Part shown: positions 8,049 through 15,889 of the stretch, one piece after another | Layout: every line of letters begins with the position of its first letter | Numbering within the stretch: position 1 is the stretch's first letter | Assembly (NCBI GenBank): GCA_021845945.1 | Contig: JAJZRD010000002.1 | Location: 1 to 53,077 of the forward strand | Reading direction: 5' to 3' | Origin: Chloroflexota bacterium | GTDB taxonomy: Bacteria; Chloroflexota; UBA6077 | DNA length: 53,077 nt | Position numbers and translations under genes: made by a program | Notes under the pieces: model-generated | What the model saw: only the letters and a program-made list of their open reading frames with translations | Told to the model about the DNA's origin: nothing | The model's database searches: none

Positions 8049-9527
8049 GTGGCAATAACGTCTGACATTCCTGGCATCTCGCTCCCGGGCAAGGAGAAGG
8101 CGACCCTGACCGAGCCCGAGGAGATAGTGGCTTTCGCCCGGGCACAGGGCGTGAAGATGATCGACTATCGCTTCGTGGACCTGCCCGGCACCTGGCAGCA
8201 CTTCTCCACGCCCGTCCAGGAGTTCGAAGCCGACTGCTTCAAGTCCGGGCTGGGCTTCGACGGTTCCAGCATCCGGGGCTTCCAGAAGATCCACGAGAGC
8301 GACATGCTGCTGATGCCCGATGCCGCTTCGGCCTTCGTGGATCCCACCCTCGACGTGCCCACGCTCGTCGTCGTCTGCGACGTGATGGATCCCATCAAGG
8401 GGGTGCCATACTCCAGGGATCCCCGCCACGTAGCCAAGAAGGCCGAGGCCTACCTGGTGAAGACCGGCATCGCCACCACCAGCTACTGGGGCCCTGAGGC
8501 CGAGTTCTACATCTTCAACGACATACGGTTCGACCAGACCAGCCACAGCGGCTTCTACTTCATCGACTCCGAAGAGGGCATCTGGAACAGCGGGCAGAAC
8601 GGGGGCAAGCCCAACCTGGGCTTCCGGCCCCGCTACAAAGAGGGCTACTTCCCGGTCCCGCCCATGGACAAGCAGCAGGACCTGCGCTCCGAGATCGTGA
8701 TGAACCTGATCGCCTCAGGCATCGACGTGGAGGTCCACCACCACGAAGTGGGAACCGCCGGCCAGGCCGAGATCGACATGAAGTTCAAGACCATGGCCTT
8801 CATGGGCGACCAGGTGATGAAGTACAAGTACATCGTCCGGAACACCGCCTACAGGAAGGGCTACACGGCGACCTTCATGCCGAAACCCCTCTTCGGCGAC
8901 AACGGCTCCGGCATGCACGTCCACCAGAGCCTCTGGAAGGACGGATCCAACCTGTTCTTCGACAAGTCGGGCTACGGCTTGGTCAGCGAGATGGCTCGGC
9001 ACTACATCGGCGGCATCCTGAAGCACGCCCCGGCCCTCCTGGCGTTGGCGGCGCCCACCACCAACTCCTACCGCCGGCTGGTGCCCGGCTACGAGGCACC
9101 CATCAACCTGGTGTACTCGAAGCGGAACCGCAGCGCCTGCATACGGATACCGATGTACTCGGACAACCCGAAGGCCAAGAGGGTCGAGGTCCGCTTCCCG
9201 GATCCCTCCTGCAACCCCTATCTCACCTTCGCGGCGCTGATGATGGCGGGGTTGGACGGAGTTCAGAACGGGATCGAGCCGCCGGCACCCGTGGACGAGG
9301 ACCTCTACGAGATGTCGCCGGAGGAGCGAGCCCACATCAAGTCGACCCCGGGAAGCCTGGCCGAGGTGTTGAAGTCCCTGGAGGAGGACAACGAGTTCCT
9401 GCTGAAGGGAGGCGTCTTCACCAGCGACCTGATCGAGACCTGGATCGAGTACAAGCGGGAGCGAGAGGTGGACCCGATGGCCCTGAGGCCCCATCCCTAC
9501 GAGTTCTTCCTCTACTACGACGCCTGA
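8049..9527 (+). CDS. glnA: Glutamine synthetase type I
   Basis: 492 aa. Catalyses ATP-dependent amidation of glutamate by ammonia in the cytoplasm as a dodecamer. The beta-Grasp N-terminal domain is followed by the catalytic domain: GFDGSS near residue 75, metal/ATP residues in WGPEAEFYIF, EVGTAGQAEIDMKF, GDNGSGMHVHQSLW (His in the active site), the APTTNSYRRLVPGYEAP loop and RVEVRFPDPSCNPY. EDLYEMSPEE holds a Tyr where adenylylated GSI-beta enzymes are modified; no glnE is visible here. GTG start with GGGAGG 8 nt upstream. A 13-bp hairpin terminator follows. Confidence 0.97.
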   Translation: MAITSDIPGISLPGKEKATLTEPEEIVAFARAQGVKMIDYRFVDLPGTWQHFSTPVQEFEADCFKSGLGFDGSSIRGFQKIHESDMLLMPDAASAFVDPTLDVPTLVVVCDVMDPIKGVPYSRDPRHVAKKAEAYLVKTGIATTSYWGPEAEFYIFNDIRFDQTSHSGFYFIDSEEGIWNSGQNGGKPNLGFRPRYKEGYFPVPPMDKQQDLRSEIVMNLIASGIDVEVHHHEVGTAGQAEIDMKFKTMAFMGDQVMKYKYIVRNTAYRKGYTATFMPKPLFGDNGSGMHVHQSLWKDGSNLFFDKSGYGLVSEMARHYIGGILKHAPALLALAAPTTNSYRRLVPGYEAPINLVYSKRNRSACIRIPMYSDNPKAKRVEVRFPDPSCNPYLTFAALMMAGLDGVQNGIEPPAPVDEDLYEMSPEERAHIKSTPGSLAEVLKSLEEDNEFLLKGGVFTSDLIETWIEYKREREVDPMALRPHPYEFFLYYDA

Positions 9528-9581
9528 TAGCCCTCCGCCGATCCGGTCACAGCCGGATCGAAGGTAAGGTGATTGCCACCT

Positions 9582-9613
9582 GGCCGGATGCCGTCCCCTC
9601 ACGGCATCCGGCC
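9582..9613 (+). terminator. glnA terminator
   Basis: A perfect 13-bp stem GGCCGGATGCCGT / ACGGCATCCGGCC with a 6-nt loop lies 55 nt after the glnA stop. The tail GCTCTGTTTAG is only weakly T-rich. Confidence 0.75.
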
Positions 9614-9621
9614 GCTCTGTT

Positions 9622-9770
9622 TAGCTATCAGCTATCAGCCTTCAGCATCCGGGACTCAGCACCCGGCACCAGCTGCTCGACCCTGGTTTGCCTCATCAAC
9701 CACCTGGACGCGGCGAAACCTCCTGTGCTATACCGTCAGCGAAGAGGCTGATAGCTGATAGCTGATAGCT
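9622..9770. repeat. Inverted heptamer repeat arrays
   Basis: 9622-~9665 reads as 7-nt steps related to AGCTATC (AGCTATC, AGCTATC, AGCCTTC, AGCATCC, GGGACTC, AGCACCC). 9746-9770 is GCTGATA repeated three times, the complement of the first array, so the two arms can pair around ~100 nt of unique sequence. This resembles the short tandemly repeated heptamers of some Chloroflexota and cyanobacteria. No gene lies inside. Confidence 0.7.
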
Positions 9771-9787
9771 CACAAGGGAGGTGGCAC

Positions 9788-10573
9788 GTGGCTGGGCTAC
9801 CGAAAGGCTTCAAACGGGGGCTGCTCTTTGGTGCCCTCTTCGCCCTCTTCTGGGGGGTGCTGGCCGACCGCCGGAGGCGCGGCGCCCTCGGTGGTGAGAT
9901 GATCGAAAGGGCGGGGGCACTTCCGTTCGTGGGGCCGCGCCTATCCGCCGCCTTGAGAGACCGGCTGAAGGAGGGCGTTTACCGGGCCGTGGCGGAGGAC
10001 GTGGCATCCAAGGCCCCGTCCGGAGAGCTGCTGGAGCTGGGGAGCGGATCCGGCCGGCTGGCCGTGGAGATCGGCCGCCGGGCCCGCGACCTGCAGATCA
10101 CCACCATGGATCCCTCGGCGGAGCTGGTGCAGGTGGCCGAGTACAGGATCCATAGCGCGGGGCTGGGCCGGCAGACCAAGGTGGTGCACGGCGACCCGAG
10201 GGACATCCCCTTCCCAGACTGCTCCTTCGACTACGTAGTCTCCCTCCGAAGCTTCCGGAGGGCCGATGCACCGGAGAGGGTCCTCGGCGAGATCCACCGG
10301 GTGCTGAGGCCCGGGGGCAAGGCGTGGATCTACGACTTCAGGAAGGAGACCCCCGAGGAAGCGTGGGAGCTGGTCCGCCAGAAGCTGTCCCTGGTGATGC
10401 AGCCCCTCTTCGACTCGAGCATCATGGCCTCCTGGAGAGCGGCCTACAACGAGGCACAGATCGATCTGTACGCAGCGGATTCCCCCTTCAAACAGGCAAC
10501 CCTGGAGGCGATTCCGGCCGAGATCGCGGGGGTGCAGATCCGCGCCCTCACCAGGGCCACCTTACAGAGGTAG
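9788..10573 (+). CDS. Membrane-anchored class I SAM-dependent methyltransferase
   Basis: 261 aa. One N-terminal hydrophobic segment (~11-26, GLLFGALFALFWGVL) is followed by basic residues (DRRRR), suggesting an anchor with the catalytic domain in the cytoplasm. The Rossmann methyltransferase fold shows motif I LLELGSGSGRLA (~80-91), the acidic end of beta2 in TTMDPSAE, the PFPDCSFDYVVSL motif and the EIHRVLRPGGKAWIYDF segment typical of UbiE/type-11 enzymes. Substrate unknown. GTG start with GGGAGG upstream, directly after the heptamer array. The next gene is a tRNA, so context does not help. Confidence 0.8.
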   Translation: MAGLPKGFKRGLLFGALFALFWGVLADRRRRGALGGEMIERAGALPFVGPRLSAALRDRLKEGVYRAVAEDVASKAPSGELLELGSGSGRLAVEIGRRARDLQITTMDPSAELVQVAEYRIHSAGLGRQTKVVHGDPRDIPFPDCSFDYVVSLRSFRRADAPERVLGEIHRVLRPGGKAWIYDFRKETPEEAWELVRQKLSLVMQPLFDSSIMASWRAAYNEAQIDLYAADSPFKQATLEAIPAEIAGVQIRALTRATLQR

Positions 10574-10584
10574 AAGTACGGAAT

Positions 10585-10627
10585 GGGAGGGCGAGGCTCC
10601 TGCCGAGCCGCCGTCGCTCGCCCTCCC
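10585..10627. repeat. GGGAGGGCGAG dispersed palindrome, copy 1
   Basis: GGGAGGGCGAG (10585-10595) and CTCGCCCTCCC (10617-10627) form 11-bp arms around ~21 nt, just after the methyltransferase stop. A larger relative is at 24485-24553. It may terminate transcription. Confidence 0.65.
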
Positions 10628-10649
10628 GGCACCAAGCTACCTCCCTCGG

Positions 10650-10678
10650 TTGCCCCGGGCATGCGCCTTTGATACAAT
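10650..10678 (+). promoter_or_regulatory. Promoter of tRNA-Thr
   Basis: TTGCCC (10650-10655), 17-nt spacer, TACAAT (10673-10678), about 40 nt before the tRNA: a good housekeeping-sigma match. Confidence 0.65.
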
Positions 10679-10717
10679 TATTGTGCACGGGGTGACGACG
10701 CCCTGTGCCGGTCGCAA

Positions 10718-10789
10718 GCCGACGTAGCTCAGAGGTAGAGCAGTGGTTTCGTAAACCACCGGTCGTCAGTTCGAATCTGACCGTCGGCT
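10718..10789 (+). tRNA. tRNA-Thr (anticodon CGT)
   Basis: A complete cloverleaf can be drawn: acceptor GCCGACG/CGTCGGC, D-arm GCTC-AGAGGTA-GAGC, anticodon stem GTGGT/ACCAC with loop TTCGTAA (anticodon CGT, decodes ACG), T-arm GTCAG-TTCGAAT-CTGAC, discriminator T. The CCA end is not encoded. A G+C-rich genome with many ACG codons would use it. Confidence 0.95.
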
Positions 10790-10942
10790 CTGTCTTACTT
10801 TCGACCCCCGGCAGTGATGGCCAGCTGCCACACGCCCGTTTCAGATAGGGACCTCCGCCTTTTGGTCATTTAGTTCACGCCGGCCCGCTTCCCTAACCTT
10901 ATCGTTAACCTGTAGAATAACCCGTCCTCAGGTAGCTTAGGG

Positions 10943-10966
10943 AATGCTGAAGGAATGCTTAGCATT
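10943..10966. promoter_or_regulatory. Operator-like repeat before tctB
   Basis: AATGCT-T-AGCATT (10954-10966) is a perfect palindrome, and a further AATGCT lies exactly 11 bp upstream (10943). A possible -10 (TAGAAT, 10913-10918) precedes it, so a repressor bound here would sit at the transcription start of tctBA. Inferred only. Confidence 0.35.
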
Positions 10967-11051
10967 TGCTGAATCCCTCGGCGAACCAGACCCGCGCGAG
11001 TTCTCGCATCCGAGACCGTCCACCTTCGATTCTCGTGTGGAGTGGTGCATC

Positions 11052-11510
11052 ATGAAGCGTCCCTACCAGGTCACCGGCATCGTGTTCATCCTGTTCTCGG
11101 CCTTCATCGCCAGGGAGTCCCTCGACCTCAAGTTCTACACCTCCCTGGGCCCCGGTCCCGGCTTCTTCCCCTTCTGGCTCTCCGTCTTCCTGGGCACCCT
11201 GGCGGCCATCATGCTGTACCACGCCACCTTCAAGCCACAGGACCCCATGCCCGCCGACTTCTTCGCCAACGCCAAGGGCTACCTGCGAGCGGGCGCCATC
11301 CTCCTCGCCCTGGTGGCCAGCGTGCTCCTCATGGAGCCTCTCGGCTTCCGGCCGATGATGCTGGCCTTCTACCTCTTCCTGCTCTTCGCCCTGGGCCGGC
11401 AGAACATCCTGGTCACCATCGCCGTGGCCCTCGCCGGTAGCTGGGGTGTCTACCAGGTGTTCGTCGAATTGCTCAAAGTCCCGCTCCCCATCGGGATCTT
11501 CGGTATTTAG
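11052..11510 (+). CDS. tctB: Tripartite tricarboxylate transporter small subunit (TctB)
   Basis: 152 aa from ATG 11052 (GGAG upstream); an earlier in-frame ATG at 10944 would add 36 residues without membrane character and cover the operator-like palindrome. Four hydrophobic segments: ~5-22, ~40-57, ~82-100 and ~105-145. TctB is the poorly conserved small membrane subunit paired with TctA in secondary uptake of tricarboxylate-like acids delivered by TctC. tctA follows after 9 nt. Confidence 0.85.
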   Translation: MKRPYQVTGIVFILFSAFIARESLDLKFYTSLGPGPGFFPFWLSVFLGTLAAIMLYHATFKPQDPMPADFFANAKGYLRAGAILLALVASVLLMEPLGFRPMMLAFYLFLLFALGRQNILVTIAVALAGSWGVYQVFVELLKVPLPIGIFGI

Positions 11511-11519
11511 GAGGATTTG

Positions 11520-13016
11520 GTGGAAAGTCTCCAACTGCTCGCCCACGGCTTCACCATCGCCCTGCAGCCCACCAACCTGCTGTTTGCCGTCATGGGCTGT
11601 CTCCTGGGAACCCTGATCGGCGTTCTGCCCGGCGTCGGCCCCGCGGCCGGCACCGCCATCCTGATCCCTATCACCTTCGTCCTCGATCCAACCCCCGCCA
11701 TCATCATGCTCTCCGCCATCTATTACGGCGCTATGTACGGCGGAACCATCACCTCGGTCCTGATCAACACCCCGGGCGAGGCCGCCTCGGCCATCACCTG
11801 CCTCGAGGGCTACGAGATGGCCAAGAGGGGACGCGCCGGAGCCGCCCTCTCCATCGCCGCCATCGGCTCCTTCATCGGCGGCAGCATCGCCACCATGGGC
11901 TTGGTCGTGATCGCCCTCCCGCTCACGGCGCTCGCCCTCAAGTTCGGCCCTCCCGAGTTCTTCGCCCTGATGGTCCTCGGCCTCTCCCTGGTCACCGGCC
12001 TCGCGGCCAAGTCCATGACGCGCGCCCTCATGTCCGCCGTCTTCGGCCTGCTGATCGCCATGGTGGGGATCGACCCGGTCATGGGCGCCCCTCGCTTCAG
12101 CTTCGGCCTGACCGAGCTGCTGGACGGCTTCAACTTCGTCCCGGTGGTCATGGGCATCTTCGGCATCAGCGAGATCCTCCTGAACGCCGAGAGCGAGGTC
12201 CGGGGTGTCTTCGATACCAAGATGAGCAGCCTGGTCCCCACCAGGCAGGACCTGATCGACTCCGCGGGAGCCATCGCCCGGGGCACCGGCATCGGCTTCT
12301 TCCTCGGGCTGATCCCCGGCGTGGGCGCCGTCGTCCCCACCTTCATGTCCTACGTCGCCGAGAAGAAGGTCTCCAAGCACCCCGAGAAGTTCGGCACCGG
12401 CGTCATCCAGGGGGTCGCGGGACCCGAGACGGCCAACAACGCCTACGCCAACGCCGCCCTCATCCCACTCTTCACCCTGGGCATCCCGGGCTCCCCCACC
12501 ATCGCCATCCTGATGGGCGCCTTCATGATGAACGGCCTGATCCCGGGCCCCTTCCTCTTCAAGGAGCACGCCGACTTCGTCTGGGCCGTCATTGCCAGCC
12601 TCTACGTGGGCAACGCCATCCTGGTGATCCTGAACCTGCCACTCATCCCCATGTGGGTGGCGATCCTGAAGGTGCCCTACGCCATCCTGTTTGCCCTGAT
12701 CCTGGGCTTCTGCGTCCTGGGCTCCTACAGCCTGGACAGCAGCGTCTTCGACGTGGGGGTGATGATCGCCTTCGGCGTGATCGGCTACCTGTTCAAGAAG
12801 CTGGACATCCCACTGGCTCCCGTGGCCCTCACCCTGATCCTGGGACCGCTGATGGAGCGGGGCCTCCGGCAGTCGCTGGAGATCTCACGGGGCGACTTCA
12901 CCATCTTCTTCACCCGCCCCATCTCCTTGGGACTGCTGACGATCGCGGTGGCCTTCGTCCTGAGCGCCACCTTCCGGACGGTGTCCCAACTCCGCGGTGG
13001 CGACACCCAGCTGTAA
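11520..13016 (+). CDS. tctA: Tripartite tricarboxylate transporter large subunit (TctA)
   Basis: 498 aa, the usual TctA length, with ~11-12 membrane segments. Family signatures: [15 protein letters not shown] (~30-45), [25 protein letters not shown] (~66-90), its internal-repeat counterpart [14 protein letters not shown] (~260-275) and [21 protein letters not shown]. TctA forms the cation-coupled pathway accepting substrate from TctC. GTG 11520 lies 5 nt after a perfect AGGAGG; TTG 11517 is too close to it. Substrate cannot be read from TctA. Confidence 0.93.
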   Translation: MESLQLLAHGFTIALQPTNLLFAVMGCLLGTLIGVLPGVGPAAGTAILIPITFVLDPTPAIIMLSAIYYGAMYGGTITSVLINTPGEAASAITCLEGYEMAKRGRAGAALSIAAIGSFIGGSIATMGLVVIALPLTALALKFGPPEFFALMVLGLSLVTGLAAKSMTRALMSAVFGLLIAMVGIDPVMGAPRFSFGLTELLDGFNFVPVVMGIFGISEILLNAESEVRGVFDTKMSSLVPTRQDLIDSAGAIARGTGIGFFLGLIPGVGAVVPTFMSYVAEKKVSKHPEKFGTGVIQGVAGPETANNAYANAALIPLFTLGIPGSPTIAILMGAFMMNGLIPGPFLFKEHADFVWAVIASLYVGNAILVILNLPLIPMWVAILKVPYAILFALILGFCVLGSYSLDSSVFDVGVMIAFGVIGYLFKKLDIPLAPVALTLILGPLMERGLRQSLEISRGDFTIFFTRPISLGLLTIAVAFVLSATFRTVSQLRGGDTQL

Positions 13017-13156
13017 GGACGCGTCTCCACGTCCATGGCACGGTTTCTGCGCTAGAAGAACGTGGAGGGTGTGCCCTCCACCCCGTCCCTCGGGAATAGC
13101 GGGGCCCCGGTTTCCGGGTGGACGGATCGACAATCGAATAGACAACTGAATACGAG

Positions 13157-13192
13157 CAGAGGGGGCTCGACCCGCGGGTCGAGCCCCCTCTG
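13157..13192. terminator. 36-nt perfect palindrome after tctA
   Basis: CAGAGGGGGCTCGACCCG followed directly by its complement, 140 nt after tctA. There is no T tract. It separates tctBA from the independent tctC promoter and probably ends the tctBA transcript. Confidence 0.6.
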
Positions 13193-13223
13193 TGCGATTC
13201 CACTCTCACCCCAAAGTTCCTAC

Positions 13224-13252
13224 TTGACCGGCGATGAACTATGTACTAGATT
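13224..13252 (+). promoter_or_regulatory. tctC promoter
   Basis: TTGACC (13224-13229), 17-nt spacer, TAGATT (13247-13252). It predicts transcription from ~13259 and a ~190-nt leader before tctC. Confidence 0.7.
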
Positions 13253-13282
13253 GCCCCGGAGTCTCTTCCGAAAGGAGGTGAG

Positions 13283-13450
13283 GTGAGGAAAAGCTGGGCC
13301 TGCGGCGCATCGCGGGCCGGCAGCTGCAGGAAATCCATCTGCAACGACGAGAGGTCAGGGCAACGCGGCCCGCCGGCGAGGGCGCTCCCGGGTTCCACGA
13401 GGCGAACGGCTCAGGGACTCAATCGGGAACAGAAGATAGGAGGAGAGTAA
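13283..13450 (+). CDS. Possible 55-codon leader ORF of tctC
   Basis: A near-perfect Shine-Dalgarno AAAGGAGGTGAG (13271-13282) abuts GTG 13283, opening a frame of 55 codons whose TAA (13448-13450) is immediately followed by the tctC ATG (13451). The tctC ribosome site GGAGGAG lies in its last codons. The product would be Arg/Ser/Gly-rich with four Cys (starting MRKSWACGASRAGSC) and has no recognisable domain. It may be a regulatory or translational-coupling leader rather than a functional protein. Chance openness in G+C-rich DNA is the alternative. Confidence 0.4.
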   Translation: MRKSWACGASRAGSCRKSICNDERSGQRGPPARALPGSTRRTAQGLNREQKIGGE

Positions 13451-14593
13451 ATGGGACGTCAGCATCTTCTCGGTCTATCCCTCGTCGCCACAGCGGCCCT
13501 TGCCTGGGCGGCCGTTGCCTGCTCTTCCCCGGCGGCACCAGCCCCCACCGCTGCACCGGCGGCTAAGGCCCCCACTGCTCCCGCCCCAGCTCCCACGACG
13601 GCGCCCGTCGCCGCCGCTCCCACCAAGGCCCCTGAAGCGACCAAAGCTGCTGAGGCAGCCAAGCCGGCCCCCACCAGCGCCGCCATCCAGAAGCCGGCGG
13701 ACTGGCCCCAGAAGCCGATCACCTTGATCATCCCTTGGGACGCGGGAGGCAGCACCGACGTCGGATTCCGGTTGTTGGCACCCCTGATGGAGAAGGCCCT
13801 GGGGACCCAGATCGAACTGGTTAACAAGCCCGGGGCCGGCGCCCAGGTGGGCGTCACCGAGCTGGCCAAGTCCAAGCCCGACGGCTACACCATCGGGAAC
13901 GTCAGTGCGCCGGCGGTGATAACCCAGTACCTGGATCCCGACCGAAAGGCCGCCTTCACCTGGGACAGCTTCGCCCCCATCGGTCTGCACGTCTTCGACC
14001 CGGGCGTTCTGGCCGTTGCCACGAACAGCAAGTACAAGACTCTGAAGGATCTCATCGAGGACGCAAAGGCCAACCCGGAGAAGGTAAAGGTGGCCACCAC
14101 CGGCATCATGGGGGACGACCACCTGGCGATCCTGGCCCTCCAGAGGATAGCGGGCATCAAGTTCGCCATCGTCCACTTCACGGGGGGTGCCCCGCAGACG
14201 CAGGCGCTGCTGGGCGGCCACGTGGACGTAGGGTTCGACAACGTGGGCACCTACGCGAAGCTGGACAAGCAGGGACAGACCCGCACCCTCGCCGTCATGG
14301 ACAATCAGCGGAACAAGTTCCTGGCGAATGTGCCGACGGCAGAAGAGCAGGGCTACAAGGTCTACTCCTCCTCTTCTCGAGGTCTTGCGGCTCCCGCAGG
14401 CACCCCGAAAGAGATCGTCTGGGCCCTCGCCAAGGCGATGGAGGAGGCCATGAAGAACCCGGAACTCAACAAGAAGATGGACGACGCAGGTCTCACCCAG
14501 CGCTACATGAACCCCGACGAGTTCGCCAAGTACTGGAAGCAGTTTGAGGAGCAGGTCAAGCCGCTGATGGCGGATGCAAAAGCAACCTCGTAG
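13451..14593 (+). CDS. tctC: TTT substrate-binding lipoprotein (TctC)
   Basis: 380 aa. A lipoprotein signal peptide (hydrophobic ~5-22) ends with lipobox AVAC, so it is anchored outside the cytoplasmic membrane. An unusually long Ala/Pro/Thr linker (~25-82) leads into the Bug/TctC fold (~85-375): PITLIIPWDAGGSTDVGFR, LVNKPGAGAQVGVTELAKSKPDGYTIGN, VPTAEEQGYKV. Bug proteins bind carboxylates with the loop after beta1 and the GGxG segment. Ligand unknown. It has its own promoter downstream of tctBA, allowing excess binding protein. A strong terminator follows. Confidence 0.92.
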   Translation: MGRQHLLGLSLVATAALAWAAVACSSPAAPAPTAAPAAKAPTAPAPAPTTAPVAAAPTKAPEATKAAEAAKPAPTSAAIQKPADWPQKPITLIIPWDAGGSTDVGFRLLAPLMEKALGTQIELVNKPGAGAQVGVTELAKSKPDGYTIGNVSAPAVITQYLDPDRKAAFTWDSFAPIGLHVFDPGVLAVATNSKYKTLKDLIEDAKANPEKVKVATTGIMGDDHLAILALQRIAGIKFAIVHFTGGAPQTQALLGGHVDVGFDNVGTYAKLDKQGQTRTLAVMDNQRNKFLANVPTAEEQGYKVYSSSSRGLAAPAGTPKEIVWALAKAMEEAMKNPELNKKMDDAGLTQRYMNPDEFAKYWKQFEEQVKPLMADAKATS

Positions 14594-14602
14594 CGGCTAG
14601 GC

Positions 14603-14645
14603 GACGACAGGCCCGGCCGGTCCTGCACCGGCCGGGCCTGTCGTC
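14603..14645. terminator. Bidirectional terminator between tctC and the phosphoribosyltransferase
   Basis: An 18-bp perfect stem (14603-14620 / 14628-14645, GACGACAGGCCCGGCCGG) with loop TCCTGCA lies between the convergent stops at 14593 and 14656. Confidence 0.8.
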
Positions 14646-14655
14646 CTCTCGGTGG

Positions 14656-15255
14656 TTACCTGGCGCCGGGCGCGGCTTCCAGGGGAATCTTCCCGGCCTT
14701 GCAGATGGGACAGCCGCCGGGCTCGTAGGTCTCGTGCTCCACCAAGCAGAAGGAAGGATACTTGAAGGTGACGTTGCCCCGATTCCAGATGGCGGCCACC
14801 CCAACCACCTCGCCGCCCTCCCTCTCCACGGCTTCTATCACCCTCATCGCCGACCCTCCGGTGTCCAGCACGTCCTCCACCACCAACACCCGCCTACCGG
14901 CGATCATGTCCACCACCGACGGCCGGAAGTAGCGGTTCTCCCGCTCTCCCTCGGCGTAGACGGCGATGGCCTTGGGCTCCAGGTAGTAGGCCACGAAGGG
15001 CGCCATCATCGCTCCACCCATGGAGGGACCCGTCACAACCTGGATCTTATCGGCGAAGTAGTGCTTTGCGATACGGTAGCAGAGCTTGCTGGACACATCG
15101 ACGTTGGCCAGAACCCGATCCTTCTCCACGTAGACCGAGCCATGCAGTCCCGAGGAGTACTTGTAATGGCCTCCCTCAAACAGTGCCCCAGTGCTTGCGA
15201 TCAGCCGATGGACCTGCTCCCTCTCCTCCACCTCAACACCTCCAGCGAGAGTCAC
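14656..15255 (-). CDS. pyrE: Orotate phosphoribosyltransferase-like protein
   Basis: Type I PRTase, ~199 aa from GTG 15255. OPRT-like: HYKYSSGLHGSVYVEKDRVL near the N-terminus, TGPSMGGAMMAPFVAYYL, and the PRPP signature RRVLVVEDVLDTGGSAM. The C-terminus carries EPGGCPICKAG, a CxxC pair unusual for PyrE. In pyrimidine synthesis OPRT joins orotate to PRPP; no other pyr gene is near, so a related purine/pyrimidine PRTase remains possible. An upstream ATG (15351) lies before the probable -10. GTG 15231 with GGAGG 7 nt upstream is an alternative start. Confidence 0.75.
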   Translation of the reverse strand: MTLAGGVEVEEREQVHRLIASTGALFEGGHYKYSSGLHGSVYVEKDRVLANVDVSSKLCYRIAKHYFADKIQVVTGPSMGGAMMAPFVAYYLEPKAIAVYAEGERENRYFRPSVVDMIAGRRVLVVEDVLDTGGSAMRVIEAVEREGGEVVGVAAIWNRGNVTFKYPSFCLVEHETYEPGGCPICKAGKIPLEAAPGAR

Positions 15256-15261
15256 CCCGCT

Positions 15262-15267
15262 AGTATA
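15262..15267 (-). promoter_or_regulatory. -10 element of the PyrE-like gene
   Basis: TATACT on the minus strand. Seven nt downstream is position 15255, the first base of an in-frame GTG, suggesting a leaderless transcript. The -35 (TGGAAG) is weak. Confidence 0.4.
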
Positions 15268-15365
15268 CAACGATACCCGTGGACTTCCATCAGGCAGCTT
15301 TCCACGGTTGCGCCTGAACCCGATCTCAATCCCGAGGGGAGGTCGCGACATCGGCGCCGCAACGG

Positions 15366-15572
15366 CTATCGCCGGCCCAGAGCCACCACCCTTGGCCGTA
15401 GGACAAAGGTCCGCTTGTTCTCCTGCCTAGCCTGCTCCCACTGCTCCTTCAGTTCCGGCTCCCGGATGTAGAACTCAGAGCCGCAGTTGATGCAGTACAT
15501 CACCCAATCGAGGCCGATGGAGTCCCACTTTGCCAGTTTGCCACCACACCTCTCGCACTGCACGGTGATCAC
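15366..15572 (-). CDS. Small zinc-ribbon protein (68 aa)
   Basis: GTG 15572 has GGAGGG 7 nt upstream. The product begins MITVQCERCGGKLAKWDS and has two CxxC knuckles (CERC, CINC) 20 residues apart, a classic zinc ribbon, then a charged helix (ELKEQWEQARQENKR) and a basic tail. Zinc ribbons of this size bind nucleic acid or protein partners; no specific role can be given. The longer reading to 15875 adds low-complexity, proline-rich residues and is unlikely. Confidence 0.7.
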   Translation of the reverse strand: MITVQCERCGGKLAKWDSIGLDWVMYCINCGSEFYIREPELKEQWEQARQENKRTFVLRPRVVALGRR

Positions 15573-15889
15573 CGTCGAACCCTCCGACACGTTTACTTGC
15601 ACTAATCCTATCCAGATCCAACGGCAAGCAGGCCAAGGCTGCGATGGGAAGCGGCTACGTTGGAGTCGTTGCTTTGATGCCGCTCCCTGCTGCTGCCCCA
15701 TCGCAGGAAATCCGGTCGCTTCCGTGGTGGGATCGCTGGGGAAAGCCACTGGCAATAACCGGGTGGTAGATGTGCAAATTCCAGGCCAGTGCACCGGATC
15801 GAGCGAGCACCGCGGAGAGGGGGAGAAACGGGGAGGCGGGGACGCAGAGTCGTACAGAGGTGGGGAAGCCGGCATTCGGTACCCGGCAC
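15573..15889. other. Intergenic region without a convincing gene
   Basis: Overlapping frames here are compositionally poor. 15870-15893 contains heptamer-like steps (GGCATTC, GGTACCC, GGCACTC) related to the array at 9622. Nothing else is seen. Confidence 0.5.

Noticed and set aside
10944..11051. N-terminal extension of TctB from ATG 10944
   Set aside because: It covers an operator-like palindrome and adds charged residues unlike TctB; ATG 11052 has a ribosome site and starts at the first membrane helix.
10959..12569. 536-codon open frame on the minus strand opposite tctBA
   Set aside because: Composition (Asp/Gly/Glu/His-rich without hydrophobic core) is the antisense shadow of membrane-protein codons; tctB and tctA on the plus strand explain it fully.
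15573..15875. N-terminal extension of the zinc-ribbon protein
   Set aside because: Proline-rich, non-conserved looking; GTG 15572 has a good GGAGGG.
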